64,000 bases of DNA from Empedobacter falsenii (lineage in GTDB: Bacteria > Bacteroidota > Bacteroidia > Flavobacteriales > Weeksellaceae): contig NZ_CP040908.1 in assembly GCF_013488205.1 (NCBI RefSeq), positions 3,350,001 to 3,414,000 on the forward strand, read 5' to 3'. Below the pieces are notes generated by a model. The model did not search any database. It worked only from the letters and a program-made list of their open reading frames with translations, and was not told the DNA's origin. Below, one piece after another: positions 51,257-59,864 of the stretch (position 1 is the stretch's first letter; each line of letters opens with the position of its first letter). Made by a program: the position numbers and the translations under genes.

Positions 51257-52375
51257 TTATTTTATACCTAATTGCTTTTTCACTTCTTTTGACAACGCAT
51301 CTTTGTGCACTGTAAAAGCAATTGATTTCATTCTGAAAAATGGTTTCGACATATAAATATGTCCATTATTTCCTAAATCTGTTGTTCCCCAAGAATTTTT
51401 GACATCATAATATTGATTTCCCAATTGATCTTTCAAAATTCCCGTAATATGCATTAAATGATCATCTTCTGTCGAATAATCTTCAAAACCTTTTTGACGC
51501 TCATCAGCCGTCACCCATTTTTCAGGTAAAATCTGAACAAAATAATCTGATTCTAAACCTTCTGAAGGCCAAATTGCCATTCCATACTTTTTAGAAAATG
51601 TTTTTTCAGAAACATCTGTATCAAAAGCTGCTGTATATCCTTTATATAACGCTTCGTCCAAGACTTTCATGTATTCATCTAACGGTAAATTATAATATGA
51701 ACCATTTGAAAAATTATCTGGCACTTGTAAAATAAATTGTGAATAATATGGCGCTTGCTGAAAAGATGTTAATGTGACATAATCATCTGGATTAATTTTC
51801 AAAAATTTTGCAAATTCTTGTGGCGTATATTCTTTTCCTTCGAATTTGAATTTTGTCGGAGGAACACCTAATTTATCATTCAATTTTTGATCAAATTTTG
51901 ATTTCCAATCTGCTGTTAAATATTTTTTAGGATTTTTTACAATCGAATCTAATCCAACTTTCAAATCCTTTACCAACATTTCGTGGTTATGTTTTACATC
52001 TGTTCCATTCGCAAAACCTGCATAAACTTCGTTTGGAACTAATCCATTTTTACGAACCGAATTTAACACATCATGCGACAAACCTCCTTCACTAAATTGC
52101 GCTTTTCCTTGGCGATATACATAATTATAAGCTTTTACAGGGTAAGTAAAACGTACATTATACATTTCCGATAAATCGACATCTTTTCCTGTCAAACGTT
52201 TCACTTCCGATTCTAAAAAAGAAGTTGTCGAAAATGACCAACAAGTTCCCGTTTTTCCTTGCGAAATAATAGGAAGTGCAGAATTATTAACTAATTCTTT
52301 GAATTTGAAAGGCGTTTCTTGTGCCGAAACCAACATACTTACAAAAGCGATGCTAGCGAATATATATTTTTTCAT
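51257..52375 (-). CDS. Exported C1 family cysteine peptidase (bleomycin-hydrolase-like)
   Basis: A signal peptide (cleaved after L-V-S-A-Q, residue 19) precedes a papain-like domain with Q39-G-K-T-G-T-C45-W, H306-L-M-H-I-T-G and K-N327-S-W-G, the full Gln, Cys, His and Asn set. The long insert between Cys and His and the D-H-L-M-x-I-T-G form fit the C1B aminopeptidase C type, here exported, unlike cytosolic bleomycin hydrolase. The start at 52375 is chosen because the -7 element at 52401-52394 lies inside the longer frame. It heads the nad operon. Confidence 0.88.
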   Translation of the reverse strand: MKKYIFASIAFVSMLVSAQETPFKFKELVNNSALPIISQGKTGTCWSFSTTSFLESEVKRLTGKDVDLSEMYNVRFTYPVKAYNYVYRQGKAQFSEGGLSHDVLNSVRKNGLVPNEVYAGFANGTDVKHNHEMLVKDLKVGLDSIVKNPKKYLTADWKSKFDQKLNDKLGVPPTKFKFEGKEYTPQEFAKFLKINPDDYVTLTSFQQAPYYSQFILQVPDNFSNGSYYNLPLDEYMKVLDEALYKGYTAAFDTDVSEKTFSKKYGMAIWPSEGLESDYFVQILPEKWVTADERQKGFEDYSTEDDHLMHITGILKDQLGNQYYDVKNSWGTTDLGNNGHIYMSKPFFRMKSIAFTVHKDALSKEVKKQLGIK

Positions 52376-52393
52376 TTGTGTTTGTATAGATTT

Positions 52394-52401
52394 CAAAAGT
52401 A
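52394..52401 (-). promoter_or_regulatory. -7 element of the C1 peptidase-nad operon
   Basis: On the minus strand TACTTTTG fits TAnnTTTG, 18 nt before the ATG at 52375. No ideal -33 TTG was seen. Confidence 0.55.
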
Positions 52402-52590
52402 AAGTTATTTTATGAAGTTTTCATCTAAAACGGCTCCAAATTGAATGTTTCTTAATTAGAAAAATTATTTCAGAATTTATAATATTTCACTTTTCGAACA
52501 AATTATAAATCAAATCAGTATAAATATTCAATTTTTATTCATCTTAAAATTAATTTTCGTGAAAATGCCATAAATGACTCAAAAACCTAT

Positions 52591-52598
52591 TAACTTTG
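52591..52598 (+). promoter_or_regulatory. -7 element of the UMP synthase gene
   Basis: TAACTTTG fits TAnnTTTG, 16 nt before the ATG at 52615. Confidence 0.55.
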
Positions 52599-52614
52599 CT
52601 CAAACATTACACAG

Positions 52615-53970
52615 ATGCAACCAAGAGAAGATTTTTTATTGAAAGCTTATGAGCTGGGAATTATAAAATTTGGAAATTTTACTTTAAAAAGTGGTATAGA
52701 ATCTCCTTTCTATGTCGATTTAAGACCTTTAGCTTCGAGTCCACAATTACTAAAAACTTTAGCAAATAACTTATTAGATTTAGTTGAAGATGTAGAATAC
52801 GACTTGATTTGTGGTGTGCCTTATGCAGCTTTGCCAATGGCGACTACAATGAGTTTAACATCGAATATTCCTTTGATTATCAAACGTAAAGAAAACAAAG
52901 GTTACGGTACTAAACGTATGGTAGAAGGTGTTTTTGCGGAAGGACAATCTTGTCTTTTGGTCGAAGATGTAATTACTTCTGGACAATCTTTATTAGAAAC
53001 AATTGATCAAGTTGAGCGCGAAGGTTTACGTGTAAAAGATTTGGTGGTTGTTTTAGATCGTGCGCAAGGTGGATCTGAAAAATTGAAAGAACAAGGTTAC
53101 AATGTGAAAACGTTATTTACAATTCACGAGGTAATCGATATTTTACATAAATATCACCGTTTAAGTGATGATGAAGCGAAAAAAATCAAAGACTTTTTAG
53201 CTCTACCTCCAGAAGCGGTTCCTGCAAAACAACGTATTGCATTGGAAAACAAAAAAATTGTACATCCAGTTGGAAAACGTTTGGTTGAATTAGCATTGAA
53301 AAAACAATCTAACTTAATTGCTTCTGCAGATTTAATTACTTCTGAAGAAATTACAGATTTCGCTAAAAAGGTTGGTGATCATATTGTTGCGTTAAAATTA
53401 CATTCAGATATTATTCAAGATTTTTCGGATAACTTAATTGTTGAGTTGAAAAAAATCGCACGTGAAAAAGAATTCTTATTATTCGAAGATCGCAAGTTTG
53501 GAGATATTGGAAATACGCAAGAATTACAATTTAAGAAATCGATTTACAAAATTTCTGATTGGGCAGATTTAGTAACTGTTCATCCAATTGGAGGTTTAGA
53601 ATCATTAAAAGTTTTCGAAAATACCGGAGTTATCACAATTGTTGAAATGTCTTCGAAAGGAACATTGACTGATGATTATTACTTTACAAAAGCAATTAAT
53701 GTTTCGGAACAATCTGGAAATGTTTTAGGAGCTGTTGCACAACGCCAAATTCCTGATAACTTGTTATTGTTTACGCCTGGTGTTAATATTTCTTCGACTG
53801 GAGATAGCAAAGGACAACAGTATAATACGCCAGAATTAGTTTTCAAAAATTACCACACAGACTTTATGATTGTTGGTCGTGGAATTTACAAAGCTGCTGA
53901 TGTAAAAACTGCGGCAAAAGAATACCAAACGTTAGGTTGGGTTTCTTACCTACAAAGTTTGAATGACTAA
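52615..53970 (+). CDS. Bifunctional orotate phosphoribosyltransferase / orotidine-5'-phosphate decarboxylase
   Basis: The 451-residue fusion would carry out the last two steps of UMP synthesis. Residues 1-205 are OPRT (PRPP loop L-L-V-E-D-V-I-T-S-G, 114-123). Residues of about 215-451 are OMP decarboxylase with the catalytic set K261, D292, K294 and D297 in F-E-D-R-K-F-G-D-I-G-N-T, plus T-P-G-V and G-Q-Q-Y-N-T-P, V-G-R-G-I. The order PyrE-PyrF and the D-R-K-F-x-D-I-G-N-T wording match the eukaryotic UMPS type rather than the D-x-K-x-x-D-I-P-N-T bacterial PyrF. The linker is short and no frameshift is present, so the fusion is real. Confidence 0.92.
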   Translation: MQPREDFLLKAYELGIIKFGNFTLKSGIESPFYVDLRPLASSPQLLKTLANNLLDLVEDVEYDLICGVPYAALPMATTMSLTSNIPLIIKRKENKGYGTKRMVEGVFAEGQSCLLVEDVITSGQSLLETIDQVEREGLRVKDLVVVLDRAQGGSEKLKEQGYNVKTLFTIHEVIDILHKYHRLSDDEAKKIKDFLALPPEAVPAKQRIALENKKIVHPVGKRLVELALKKQSNLIASADLITSEEITDFAKKVGDHIVALKLHSDIIQDFSDNLIVELKKIAREKEFLLFEDRKFGDIGNTQELQFKKSIYKISDWADLVTVHPIGGLESLKVFENTGVITIVEMSSKGTLTDDYYFTKAINVSEQSGNVLGAVAQRQIPDNLLLFTPGVNISSTGDSKGQQYNTPELVFKNYHTDFMIVGRGIYKAADVKTAAKEYQTLGWVSYLQSLND

Positions 53971-53994
53971 GATTTAGATAAATTTCAAAAATAT

Positions 53995-54022
53995 AAAAGC
54001 AAGCTTTTTTCAGCTTGCTTTT
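53995..54022. terminator. Bidirectional intrinsic terminator
   Basis: AAAAGCAAGCT and its complement form an 11-bp stem with a 6-nt loop between the convergent UMP synthase and M28 peptidase genes. Confidence 0.85.
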
Positions 54023-54043
54023 TGTTTTTTATTTATAATGAAA

Positions 54044-55504
54044 TTACTTCATCACAAATTTATGCGAAACACTATTTCCATTCTCATCTTGAAATCTTGC
54101 AACATAAAATCCTGTAGATAAATTAGAAAGATTTACACTTCCGTTAGAATTTTCTGTATTTATCGTTTTAATCATTCGTCCTGTTGCATCAATTATTTTG
54201 ATCGAAATTGGTGATTTAAAATTTAGTTGATAATTTAATATTTTATTTGAAACATAAATTTTAGACCAATTTTCATCAATATCATTTGTACCTAAAGTCG
54301 AGGTTTTAGCAGCTTCAACTATATATTCTATCCCTAATTTTGTAAACTTCGCCGCATGCATAGATGTACTTCCCATAAACGCATAAGTGTCTCCGGTTGT
54401 GTGTATATTAGGATTATCTTCTCCCATTTTAGACTCGAAAGGTAAAGTCGCCGCATAACCATTTTCCGACCAACTCGCATGATCTGAACATCCATAACCA
54501 CATTTTGACGTATCGTATGTAAATTGATGTAAACCCGTTTTATTATATTCGTCCATCAATTGCATCAAAAAAGAATTAAGGTTTGCATCACAATAATAAT
54601 CAGTCATTAACACAACATCCTTTGCAGAACCTTTGTAATTAGTCATATCAAATTGTACATAACCTATTACATTTTTATTCTCCGAAGCGTATTTCTGCGC
54701 AATTTCTTTCGATCCTACCAAACCTATTTCTTCTGCTGCATAAGCCATAATTTCGGTAGTTCGTTGCGGTTTAAAATTATTTTTTAACAATACACGCAAA
54801 ACTTCTGTAATTGTTGCAATTCCCGATGCATTATCATCTGCTCCTGGCGCATAAGTTTGGTCTGCTACCCAACCAACAGTAGAATCGGCATGACCTCCAA
54901 TAATAACAAATTCATCTTTCTTTTCACTTCCAGAAAAAGTCAAAATCAACGATTTCATTGGTGTATTCACATGATCAACGATTTTTACGGCGACATCTAC
55001 TCTCCCTGCATCAACAATCATTTTTTCCCAAACATTTTTCAATTTAAGAACCGCATCATTTGCTTCTTGTCGTGTATGATAACGCGTTTTGAAACCTTCT
55101 AACATCAAAATTGTTTTCTCAATTTCTTTCACATCAACATCGTTCAAAACCTTGTTAATAAAGGCTTGTTCTGTTATTGTATAATTGAAAGGAGCTTTTT
55201 TCTGAGATAACTTTTCTTGAAGTGATTCAAGTGATTCAAGTGCATCTTCTTTCGTATTTCTAAAAACATAACCATGTCCATGCGCAAATTTTCCGTGCAA
55301 ACTTTCAGCAATTGCAGGATGAAAATAAATTGCAGATAAATTATCTTTCGAAGATATTATATCAATTGAATCTGCATAATTTTTTTGTAAAAGAATTGCG
55401 TTATCTGTCTCCATTGTCGCAAAAATGAAGTTTTCTTTGGATTGCCCAAAAGAAAAAATAGCATGGAATAAAAAAGGTGTAAGGAATAAAAATTTATTTT
55501 TCAT
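54044..55504 (-). CDS. Secreted M28 family aminopeptidase with T9SS tail
   Basis: The signal peptide is cleaved after F-S-F-G-Q (about 21). The zinc-peptidase domain (about 170-410) has H205 in G-G-H-A-D-S, D223 in G-A-D-D-N-A-S-G, the catalytic E258-E259, D286 and H342 in C-S-D-H-A-S-W, the two-zinc set of leucyl-aminopeptidase-like M28 enzymes. The last 70 or so residues form a type IX sorting domain (I-S-I-K-I-I-D-A-T-G-R-M-I, ending K-F-V-M-K). It is therefore an exported enzyme that releases N-terminal residues from peptides outside the cell. It has a single-gene layout. Confidence 0.92.
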   Translation of the reverse strand: MKNKFLFLTPFLFHAIFSFGQSKENFIFATMETDNAILLQKNYADSIDIISSKDNLSAIYFHPAIAESLHGKFAHGHGYVFRNTKEDALESLESLQEKLSQKKAPFNYTITEQAFINKVLNDVDVKEIEKTILMLEGFKTRYHTRQEANDAVLKLKNVWEKMIVDAGRVDVAVKIVDHVNTPMKSLILTFSGSEKKDEFVIIGGHADSTVGWVADQTYAPGADDNASGIATITEVLRVLLKNNFKPQRTTEIMAYAAEEIGLVGSKEIAQKYASENKNVIGYVQFDMTNYKGSAKDVVLMTDYYCDANLNSFLMQLMDEYNKTGLHQFTYDTSKCGYGCSDHASWSENGYAATLPFESKMGEDNPNIHTTGDTYAFMGSTSMHAAKFTKLGIEYIVEAAKTSTLGTNDIDENWSKIYVSNKILNYQLNFKSPISIKIIDATGRMIKTINTENSNGSVNLSNLSTGFYVARFQDENGNSVSHKFVMK

Positions 55505-55570
55505 AAAATCATATTAGTGTTACAACAAATATATGATTAATAAATCTTTATGAAATTTATTTTAAATAAA

Positions 55571-55592
55571 AAATCCATCTGTCGATGGATTT
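55571..55592 (-). terminator. Intrinsic terminator after trmB
   Basis: AAATCCATC (55571-55579) and its complement (55584-55592) enclose TGTC; A and T runs flank both sides. Confidence 0.82.
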
Positions 55593-55596
55593 TTTA

Positions 55597-56274
55597 TTAA
55601 TATTTTAATTGAAACTTTATATAGGTAATCTTTTTACCTTCTTCCAAAAACTTCGATTCGTAATATGTTTGTACTTCAGTTACAATTGCAGGAATATCCG
55701 AATGATCTGGATGATAAACATCGTGTGTAGAACGAATCACTTCGTGACCTTCGATGTGAATAACACCATGTGTATACCCATGTAAAAATTCAGAATCCGT
55801 TTTCAAGTTTACTGTTCCTTCTGGTTTCAAGATTGTATTGTAACGTCTCAAAAATTCAGGATCTGTCAAACGATGTTTTGTTCTTCTGTATTTAATCTGT
55901 GGATCTGGGAAAGTAATCCAAATTTCGCTCACTTCATTTTCTGCAAAAAGATGATCGATAATTTCGATTTGAGTTCGAAGAAATCCAGCATTTTCTATTC
56001 CTTCATCCAAACAAGTCTTAGCACCACGCCAAAATCTTGATCCTTTAATATCTACTCCGATAAAATTACGATCCTTGTCACGACGCGCCATTGCAACTGT
56101 ATATTCTCCTTTTCCGCATCCAAGTTCTAACACAATTGGATTATCGTTCTTGAAAAATTCTTTGTTCCAATTTCCTTTTAATGCAAACTCATTAATCGCC
56201 TCTTCTCGTGTTGGTTGAACAACATTCTGAAAAGTTTTATTTTCGTTAAATCTTCTGATTTTATCTTTTCCCAT
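55597..56274 (-). CDS. trmB: tRNA (guanine-N7)-methyltransferase
   Basis: TrmB makes m7G46 in the variable loop of tRNAs using S-adenosylmethionine. The SAM motif L-E-L-G-C-G-K-G-E-Y (about 49-58) is followed by V-D-I-K-G-S-R, and the family-specific W-I-T-F-P-D-P-Q-I-K and K-H-R-L-T are present. Length is 225 residues. It stands alone on the minus strand; the next gene upstream is divergent. Confidence 0.94.
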   Translation of the reverse strand: MGKDKIRRFNENKTFQNVVQPTREEAINEFALKGNWNKEFFKNDNPIVLELGCGKGEYTVAMARRDKDRNFIGVDIKGSRFWRGAKTCLDEGIENAGFLRTQIEIIDHLFAENEVSEIWITFPDPQIKYRRTKHRLTDPEFLRRYNTILKPEGTVNLKTDSEFLHGYTHGVIHIEGHEVIRSTHDVYHPDHSDIPAIVTEVQTYYESKFLEEGKKITYIKFQLKY

Positions 56275-56377
56275 TTCGGATATATTTTGCGCGAAATTAC
56301 GAGATTTTGATTAATCTAAAAAACTGTTCTGAAAACACATAAATATCATCAAATAGTATTTATGTAAAAAGGTTTAT

Positions 56378-56385
56378 TATTTTTG
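56378..56385 (+). promoter_or_regulatory. -7 element for the 56410 gene
   Basis: TATTTTTG fits TAnnTTTG, 24 nt before the ATG at 56410. Confidence 0.5.
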
Positions 56386-56409
56386 TATTGAAAAACTAAA
56401 ATTAGAAAA

Positions 56410-56823
56410 ATGGATTTTATCAAACAATTTCATAGTGGCTGGGCTTATCTTGTGATTTTGATGGGCGTTATCTTTGTGATTTCAACATTAATTTATGCGA
56501 TTTCTAAAAAAGATACAAACGCAACGATTAAAAAAATCGGGTTATTTACAACCATTACTTTTCACGTTCAATTATTACTTGGATTAGTCTACTATATTAT
56601 GATGTTTTCTGCTTTAGAACCATCAGGAATAATGAAAGATTCTGGCTTAAGATTAACTTTTGTTGAACACCCTATGATGATGATTGCAGGTGTTGTTTTT
56701 ATGACAATTGCTAATGCAAAATTAAAACGATCTACAACTGTACCAATGAGCGTTGCAGTCTTTGCAATTATTGGTTTAGTTTGTATTTTAAGTAGAATTC
56801 CTTACCATGTTTGGTTTGCTTAA
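56410..56823 (+). CDS. Four-helix membrane protein, possible b-type-cytochrome-like
   Basis: The 137-residue protein has four hydrophobic helices (about 12-31, 43-65, 84-102 and 114-133). It has His in or near helices: H8-S-G-W, F-H-V-Q-L-L-L-G (about 52), and V-E-H-P-M-M-M (about 87). Such paired His could bind haem as in small cytochrome b-like proteins, and Bacteroidota homologs are sometimes so labelled, but this is inferred from position only. It has no signal peptide. It is a single gene with its own promoter and terminator. Confidence 0.7.
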   Translation: MDFIKQFHSGWAYLVILMGVIFVISTLIYAISKKDTNATIKKIGLFTTITFHVQLLLGLVYYIMMFSALEPSGIMKDSGLRLTFVEHPMMMIAGVVFMTIANAKLKRSTTVPMSVAVFAIIGLVCILSRIPYHVWFA

Positions 56824-56844
56824 AAATTTAGAATAAATTCATAG

Positions 56845-56874
56845 AAAAGAGTATTAAGTTATTAATACTCTTTT
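56845..56874 (+). terminator. Intrinsic terminator
   Basis: AAAAGAGTATTAA and its complement make a perfect 13-bp stem around a 4-nt loop, with a T run. Confidence 0.85.
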
Positions 56875-57003
56875 TATATTTTTATGTGATTTATAATTTT
56901 TTTATTCTAATTTCGTTATTAACAAGTCGCTAAAGCTTTCTTTTAAATTTTAAGAATCTTTGGCACTCGATTTGAAATAGACTTGTACAAACTAAGAAAT
57001 AAA

Positions 57004-57477
57004 ATGAAATATATAAAATATCTATTCTCTTTGCTTTTGGTTTTAGTAGCTTTTAACCTAAGTGCCCAAGATTTTCATACAGCAAATATCAAGGTTGATT
57101 ACGAACAAGAAACCGGAACTTTAAACATAACCGCGCGTACATTTACCAATCAGTTGGAAAAAGCAGTTGGTGCTGATGTTTCGAACAAATCTAACTTTGA
57201 GAACAAGTTGAAAGCGTATGTAAACAGTAAAGTTGATGTCAAAGTAAATGGTAAAGCTTTAGGAACTTCTTATTACGGTTATCAGGTAAATGATAAATCG
57301 ACACGAGTTTTCTTTAAGTTTGATAAAATTTCTGATATCAGCTCGATAGAACTAAAAGTGGCTTTGTTGACAGATATTTTTAACGATCAACAAAACATTG
57401 TAACTTTTGATGTCAAAAACAAAAAAGACACGAAAGTATTAACAGGAAATAACGACACCGTAAAGATGTCTTTCTAA
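57004..57477 (+). CDS. DUF6702 family exported protein
   Basis: The 157-residue protein has a signal peptide (cleaved after N-L-S-A-Q) and a mature domain starting D-F-H-T-A-N-I-K-V-D-Y, followed by L-N-I-T-A-R-T-F-T-N-Q-L-E-K-A and a beta-rich remainder, fitting DUF6702. The family is of unknown function and usually found in Flavobacteriia. The start at 57004 is used; the frame reaches back seven codons to a TTG, but that extension only adds a charged tail before the signal peptide. Confidence 0.82.
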   Translation: MKYIKYLFSLLLVLVAFNLSAQDFHTANIKVDYEQETGTLNITARTFTNQLEKAVGADVSNKSNFENKLKAYVNSKVDVKVNGKALGTSYYGYQVNDKSTRVFFKFDKISDISSIELKVALLTDIFNDQQNIVTFDVKNKKDTKVLTGNNDTVKMSF

Positions 57478-57483
57478 TAAAGC

Positions 57484-57511
57484 AAAAGCCTTCCGAAATC
57501 GGAAGGCTTTT
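57484..57511. terminator. Bidirectional intrinsic terminator
   Basis: AAAAGCCTTCCGA and its complement form a 13-bp perfect stem between convergent genes, with T residues on both sides. Confidence 0.9.
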
Positions 57512-57526
57512 TTATTTCAAATATGT

Positions 57527-58783
57527 TTAATAATTATCTCTAACAATTCTCAAAAGTTTTTCGTTCTCATTTCGAATCCAAGATAAATCTTTGATCGAAT
57601 TATTATTCATCAAACTAAAAATTAACGTTCTTCCAGATTTTGTTTTCAAATAACCACTCAACGTTACATTATTGTTCAATGTTCCTGTTTTGGCATAAAT
57701 ATAAGGTTGCGCCGAATCTTTATATCTATTTTTGATTGTCCCCGTTTTTCCTCCGATTGGGAAAATAGAAAACAAACGTTCTTCTGGAAATTCGTTGTAC
57801 ATTTTCTCTAAAACTTGCGAAAAACTTTGTGGCGTAAACAAATTATAACGCGATAATCCCGAACCGTCAAACCATTCTGGTTGTTGTTTTAAATCGTTTA
57901 ACAAATATCTTTTTGAGAAAGTAATCGTTTCAGAAGCGCTTAATTTTCCTGGCAAAGTACTCGAAGCTAAAATCAATAAATGTTCTGCCAAAAAATTATC
58001 GCTATTTTCCATCATTTCGCGGTAAACATCATCTGATTTCTGACTATAAAACACTTTCGGATTATTAACCATTGGCGTTTTGACCATATCAACAGGTTTT
58101 CCCAAAATTTGCGACAACGATTTTTCTATCACCGTTTCATTCACAATAAAAGGAACTTTTTCTGTTCGTTTTTTATTACTGATATAAAATTTATTGTCAT
58201 AGAAATTCCTCGGTTCTGGCATTTCTTTAATTTCTGTCAATTCTTCAAAATATGTTGGAAATGTTTTGATTGAACTTCCATTTTTCGAAATCGAAACTAA
58301 ATTTTCATGAATCGGAAACTGACTTCTTTCTGGTGCATAATCTTTTCTAAAATCGTCCCAAGTCCAACCTGGTAAAAAAGATTCTTCGTCGAAATTATTC
58401 CAATGAAAAACAATTTTAGAACCATTATTTTTCAGGAAATCTAACGCTCGTGTATTTTTATATTTTGGATGCAAAAAAGTTGGATCTCCAGTTCCTTCGA
58501 TATGCAATTCGTCACCAATCAACTGATATTTGAATGCAGGAATAGAATCGTTCAACATTTTCATCGCTGTATACAACGTAAAAATTTTGGTGTTAGATGC
58601 TGGAATAAAAAATTTGTTTCCGTTATAATTATAAATTTCTTCTTTCGTGATTGGATCATACAAATAAAATCCCGTGAATTGAGTGGAATAGAAATCAGAA
58701 TTGAGATGTTTCTCAATTAATTCGGTCTGCGCAAAAAGATGCACAGACAAAAAAATTGATAATATGGTAAGTAAATACTTCAT
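57527..58783 (-). CDS. D-alanyl-D-alanine carboxypeptidase/endopeptidase (PBP4/DacB, S13 family)
   Basis: The signal peptide ends L-F-A-Q (residue 19). The penicillin-binding motifs are all present: P-A-S63-N-T-K66 (SxxK), S-D-N in M-E-N-S-D-N-F-L-A-E (about 265), and K-T-G in Y-A-K-T-G-T-L near 370. S13 enzymes cut D-Ala from stem peptides or cross-links in the periplasm. At 418 residues it lacks part of the extra domains of E. coli PBP4, but this length occurs in Bacteroidota. It starts one base inside the stop of the mechanosensitive channel gene (TAATG). Confidence 0.9.
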   Translation of the reverse strand: MKYLLTILSIFLSVHLFAQTELIEKHLNSDFYSTQFTGFYLYDPITKEEIYNYNGNKFFIPASNTKIFTLYTAMKMLNDSIPAFKYQLIGDELHIEGTGDPTFLHPKYKNTRALDFLKNNGSKIVFHWNNFDEESFLPGWTWDDFRKDYAPERSQFPIHENLVSISKNGSSIKTFPTYFEELTEIKEMPEPRNFYDNKFYISNKKRTEKVPFIVNETVIEKSLSQILGKPVDMVKTPMVNNPKVFYSQKSDDVYREMMENSDNFLAEHLLILASSTLPGKLSASETITFSKRYLLNDLKQQPEWFDGSGLSRYNLFTPQSFSQVLEKMYNEFPEERLFSIFPIGGKTGTIKNRYKDSAQPYIYAKTGTLNNNVTLSGYLKTKSGRTLIFSLMNNNSIKDLSWIRNENEKLLRIVRDNY

Positions 58784-59685
58784 TAATCTTTGTTCTCGAA
58801 AGGAATTGTTGACGAATTCGATTCGTTTTTAATAATCATTTCTGTATGTGGATAAGGCATCGAGATATTATTGTCGTCTAACGCATATTTCACCGCACGA
58901 TACAATTGCCAATAAGCCGTCCAATAATCACTATTTTTCACATAACAACGCACAGCCAAATTCACAGAACTTGCAGCAAATTCTAGAATCTCAACCGTTT
59001 TAGATTGTGTATCATCAACCAATTCATTTTTCTCTAAAACATTCAACAAAACTTCGCGCGCTTTGTCAAAATCATCATCATAAGAAATACCAACATTTAC
59101 ATCTAATCGACGATATTCTTTTACAGAATAATTGGTAATTGGATTGTTAAATAAATTTCCGTTTGGCAAAGTTATGATCTGTCCTTTTGCAGTTGCAATT
59201 ACTGTATTTAGTAAATTTATCGACTCTACACTTCCTTCATTTCCTTGCGATACGATATAATCTCCAACTTTAAAAGGTTTGAAAAGAATAATTAAAATTC
59301 CTGCTGCAAAATTCGACAAAGAACCTTGCAAAGCTAAACCAACTGCTAAACCAACACCTCCTAAAGCTGCAACAAAACCAGAAGCATTAAAACCTAATCG
59401 CCCTACAACAAAAGTTAATACAATAGCTTTGAACAATATATTAAGAATTGGAATTAAAAACGTGCGAATTGATAAATCGACATTTCGTGCAACCATTCTT
59501 TTTTCGATTAACTTGACAAGTTTACCTGTTACCCAAAAACCAATTATTAAGGTTAATAAAGCAGAAACTAAGCTCCATCCAACCTCAGAACCTTTCGTTA
59601 ATAACCATTGTGTAAAGTTTTCTAAATCCTTAAATGGAGTTGTTATTACATCTTGCAAACTATCTACTTTGTCTTGCTCTTGCAT
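58783..59685 (-). CDS. MscS family mechanosensitive ion channel
   Basis: The 300-residue protein has about three helices. The pore helix is G-L-A-V-G-L-A-L-Q-G-S-L-S-N-F-A-A-G (about 117-134), and the beta domain follows with F-K-V-G-D-Y-I and T-L-P-N-G-N-L-F-N-N-P-I-T-N-Y-S. This is the MscS core with a short N-terminus. It opens under membrane tension during hypo-osmotic shock. The coupling to a DacB-type wall hydrolase by a 1-nt overlap makes sense for envelope stress but may be incidental. Confidence 0.93.
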   Translation of the reverse strand: MQEQDKVDSLQDVITTPFKDLENFTQWLLTKGSEVGWSLVSALLTLIIGFWVTGKLVKLIEKRMVARNVDLSIRTFLIPILNILFKAIVLTFVVGRLGFNASGFVAALGGVGLAVGLALQGSLSNFAAGILIILFKPFKVGDYIVSQGNEGSVESINLLNTVIATAKGQIITLPNGNLFNNPITNYSVKEYRRLDVNVGISYDDDFDKAREVLLNVLEKNELVDDTQSKTVEILEFAASSVNLAVRCYVKNSDYWTAYWQLYRAVKYALDDNNISMPYPHTEMIIKNESNSSTIPFENKD

Positions 59686-59793
59686 AATTATTCTTTTTTA
59701 TTAGTAATTCAGTTGATAAAATTAGTTCCAATCTAACATCTTTTCAAAAAAATAGAAAAATTATCATTTTTTTTAACTAATTTTAATAAATAT

Positions 59794-59812
59794 GAATATT
59801 GGTACAATATTC
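59794..59812. promoter_or_regulatory. Perfect palindrome upstream of the DUF937-OmpA gene
   Basis: GAATATTG-GTA-CAATATTC is an exact 8-bp dyad with a 3-bp centre, 52 bp before the ATG at 59865. It has the size of a dimeric repressor or activator site. No promoter element was identified around it. Confidence 0.5.
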
Positions 59813-59864
59813 GTTAAGAACAGATTACAACTTAAAAAAAGGCTATAATTAAAAATTAAAATCT

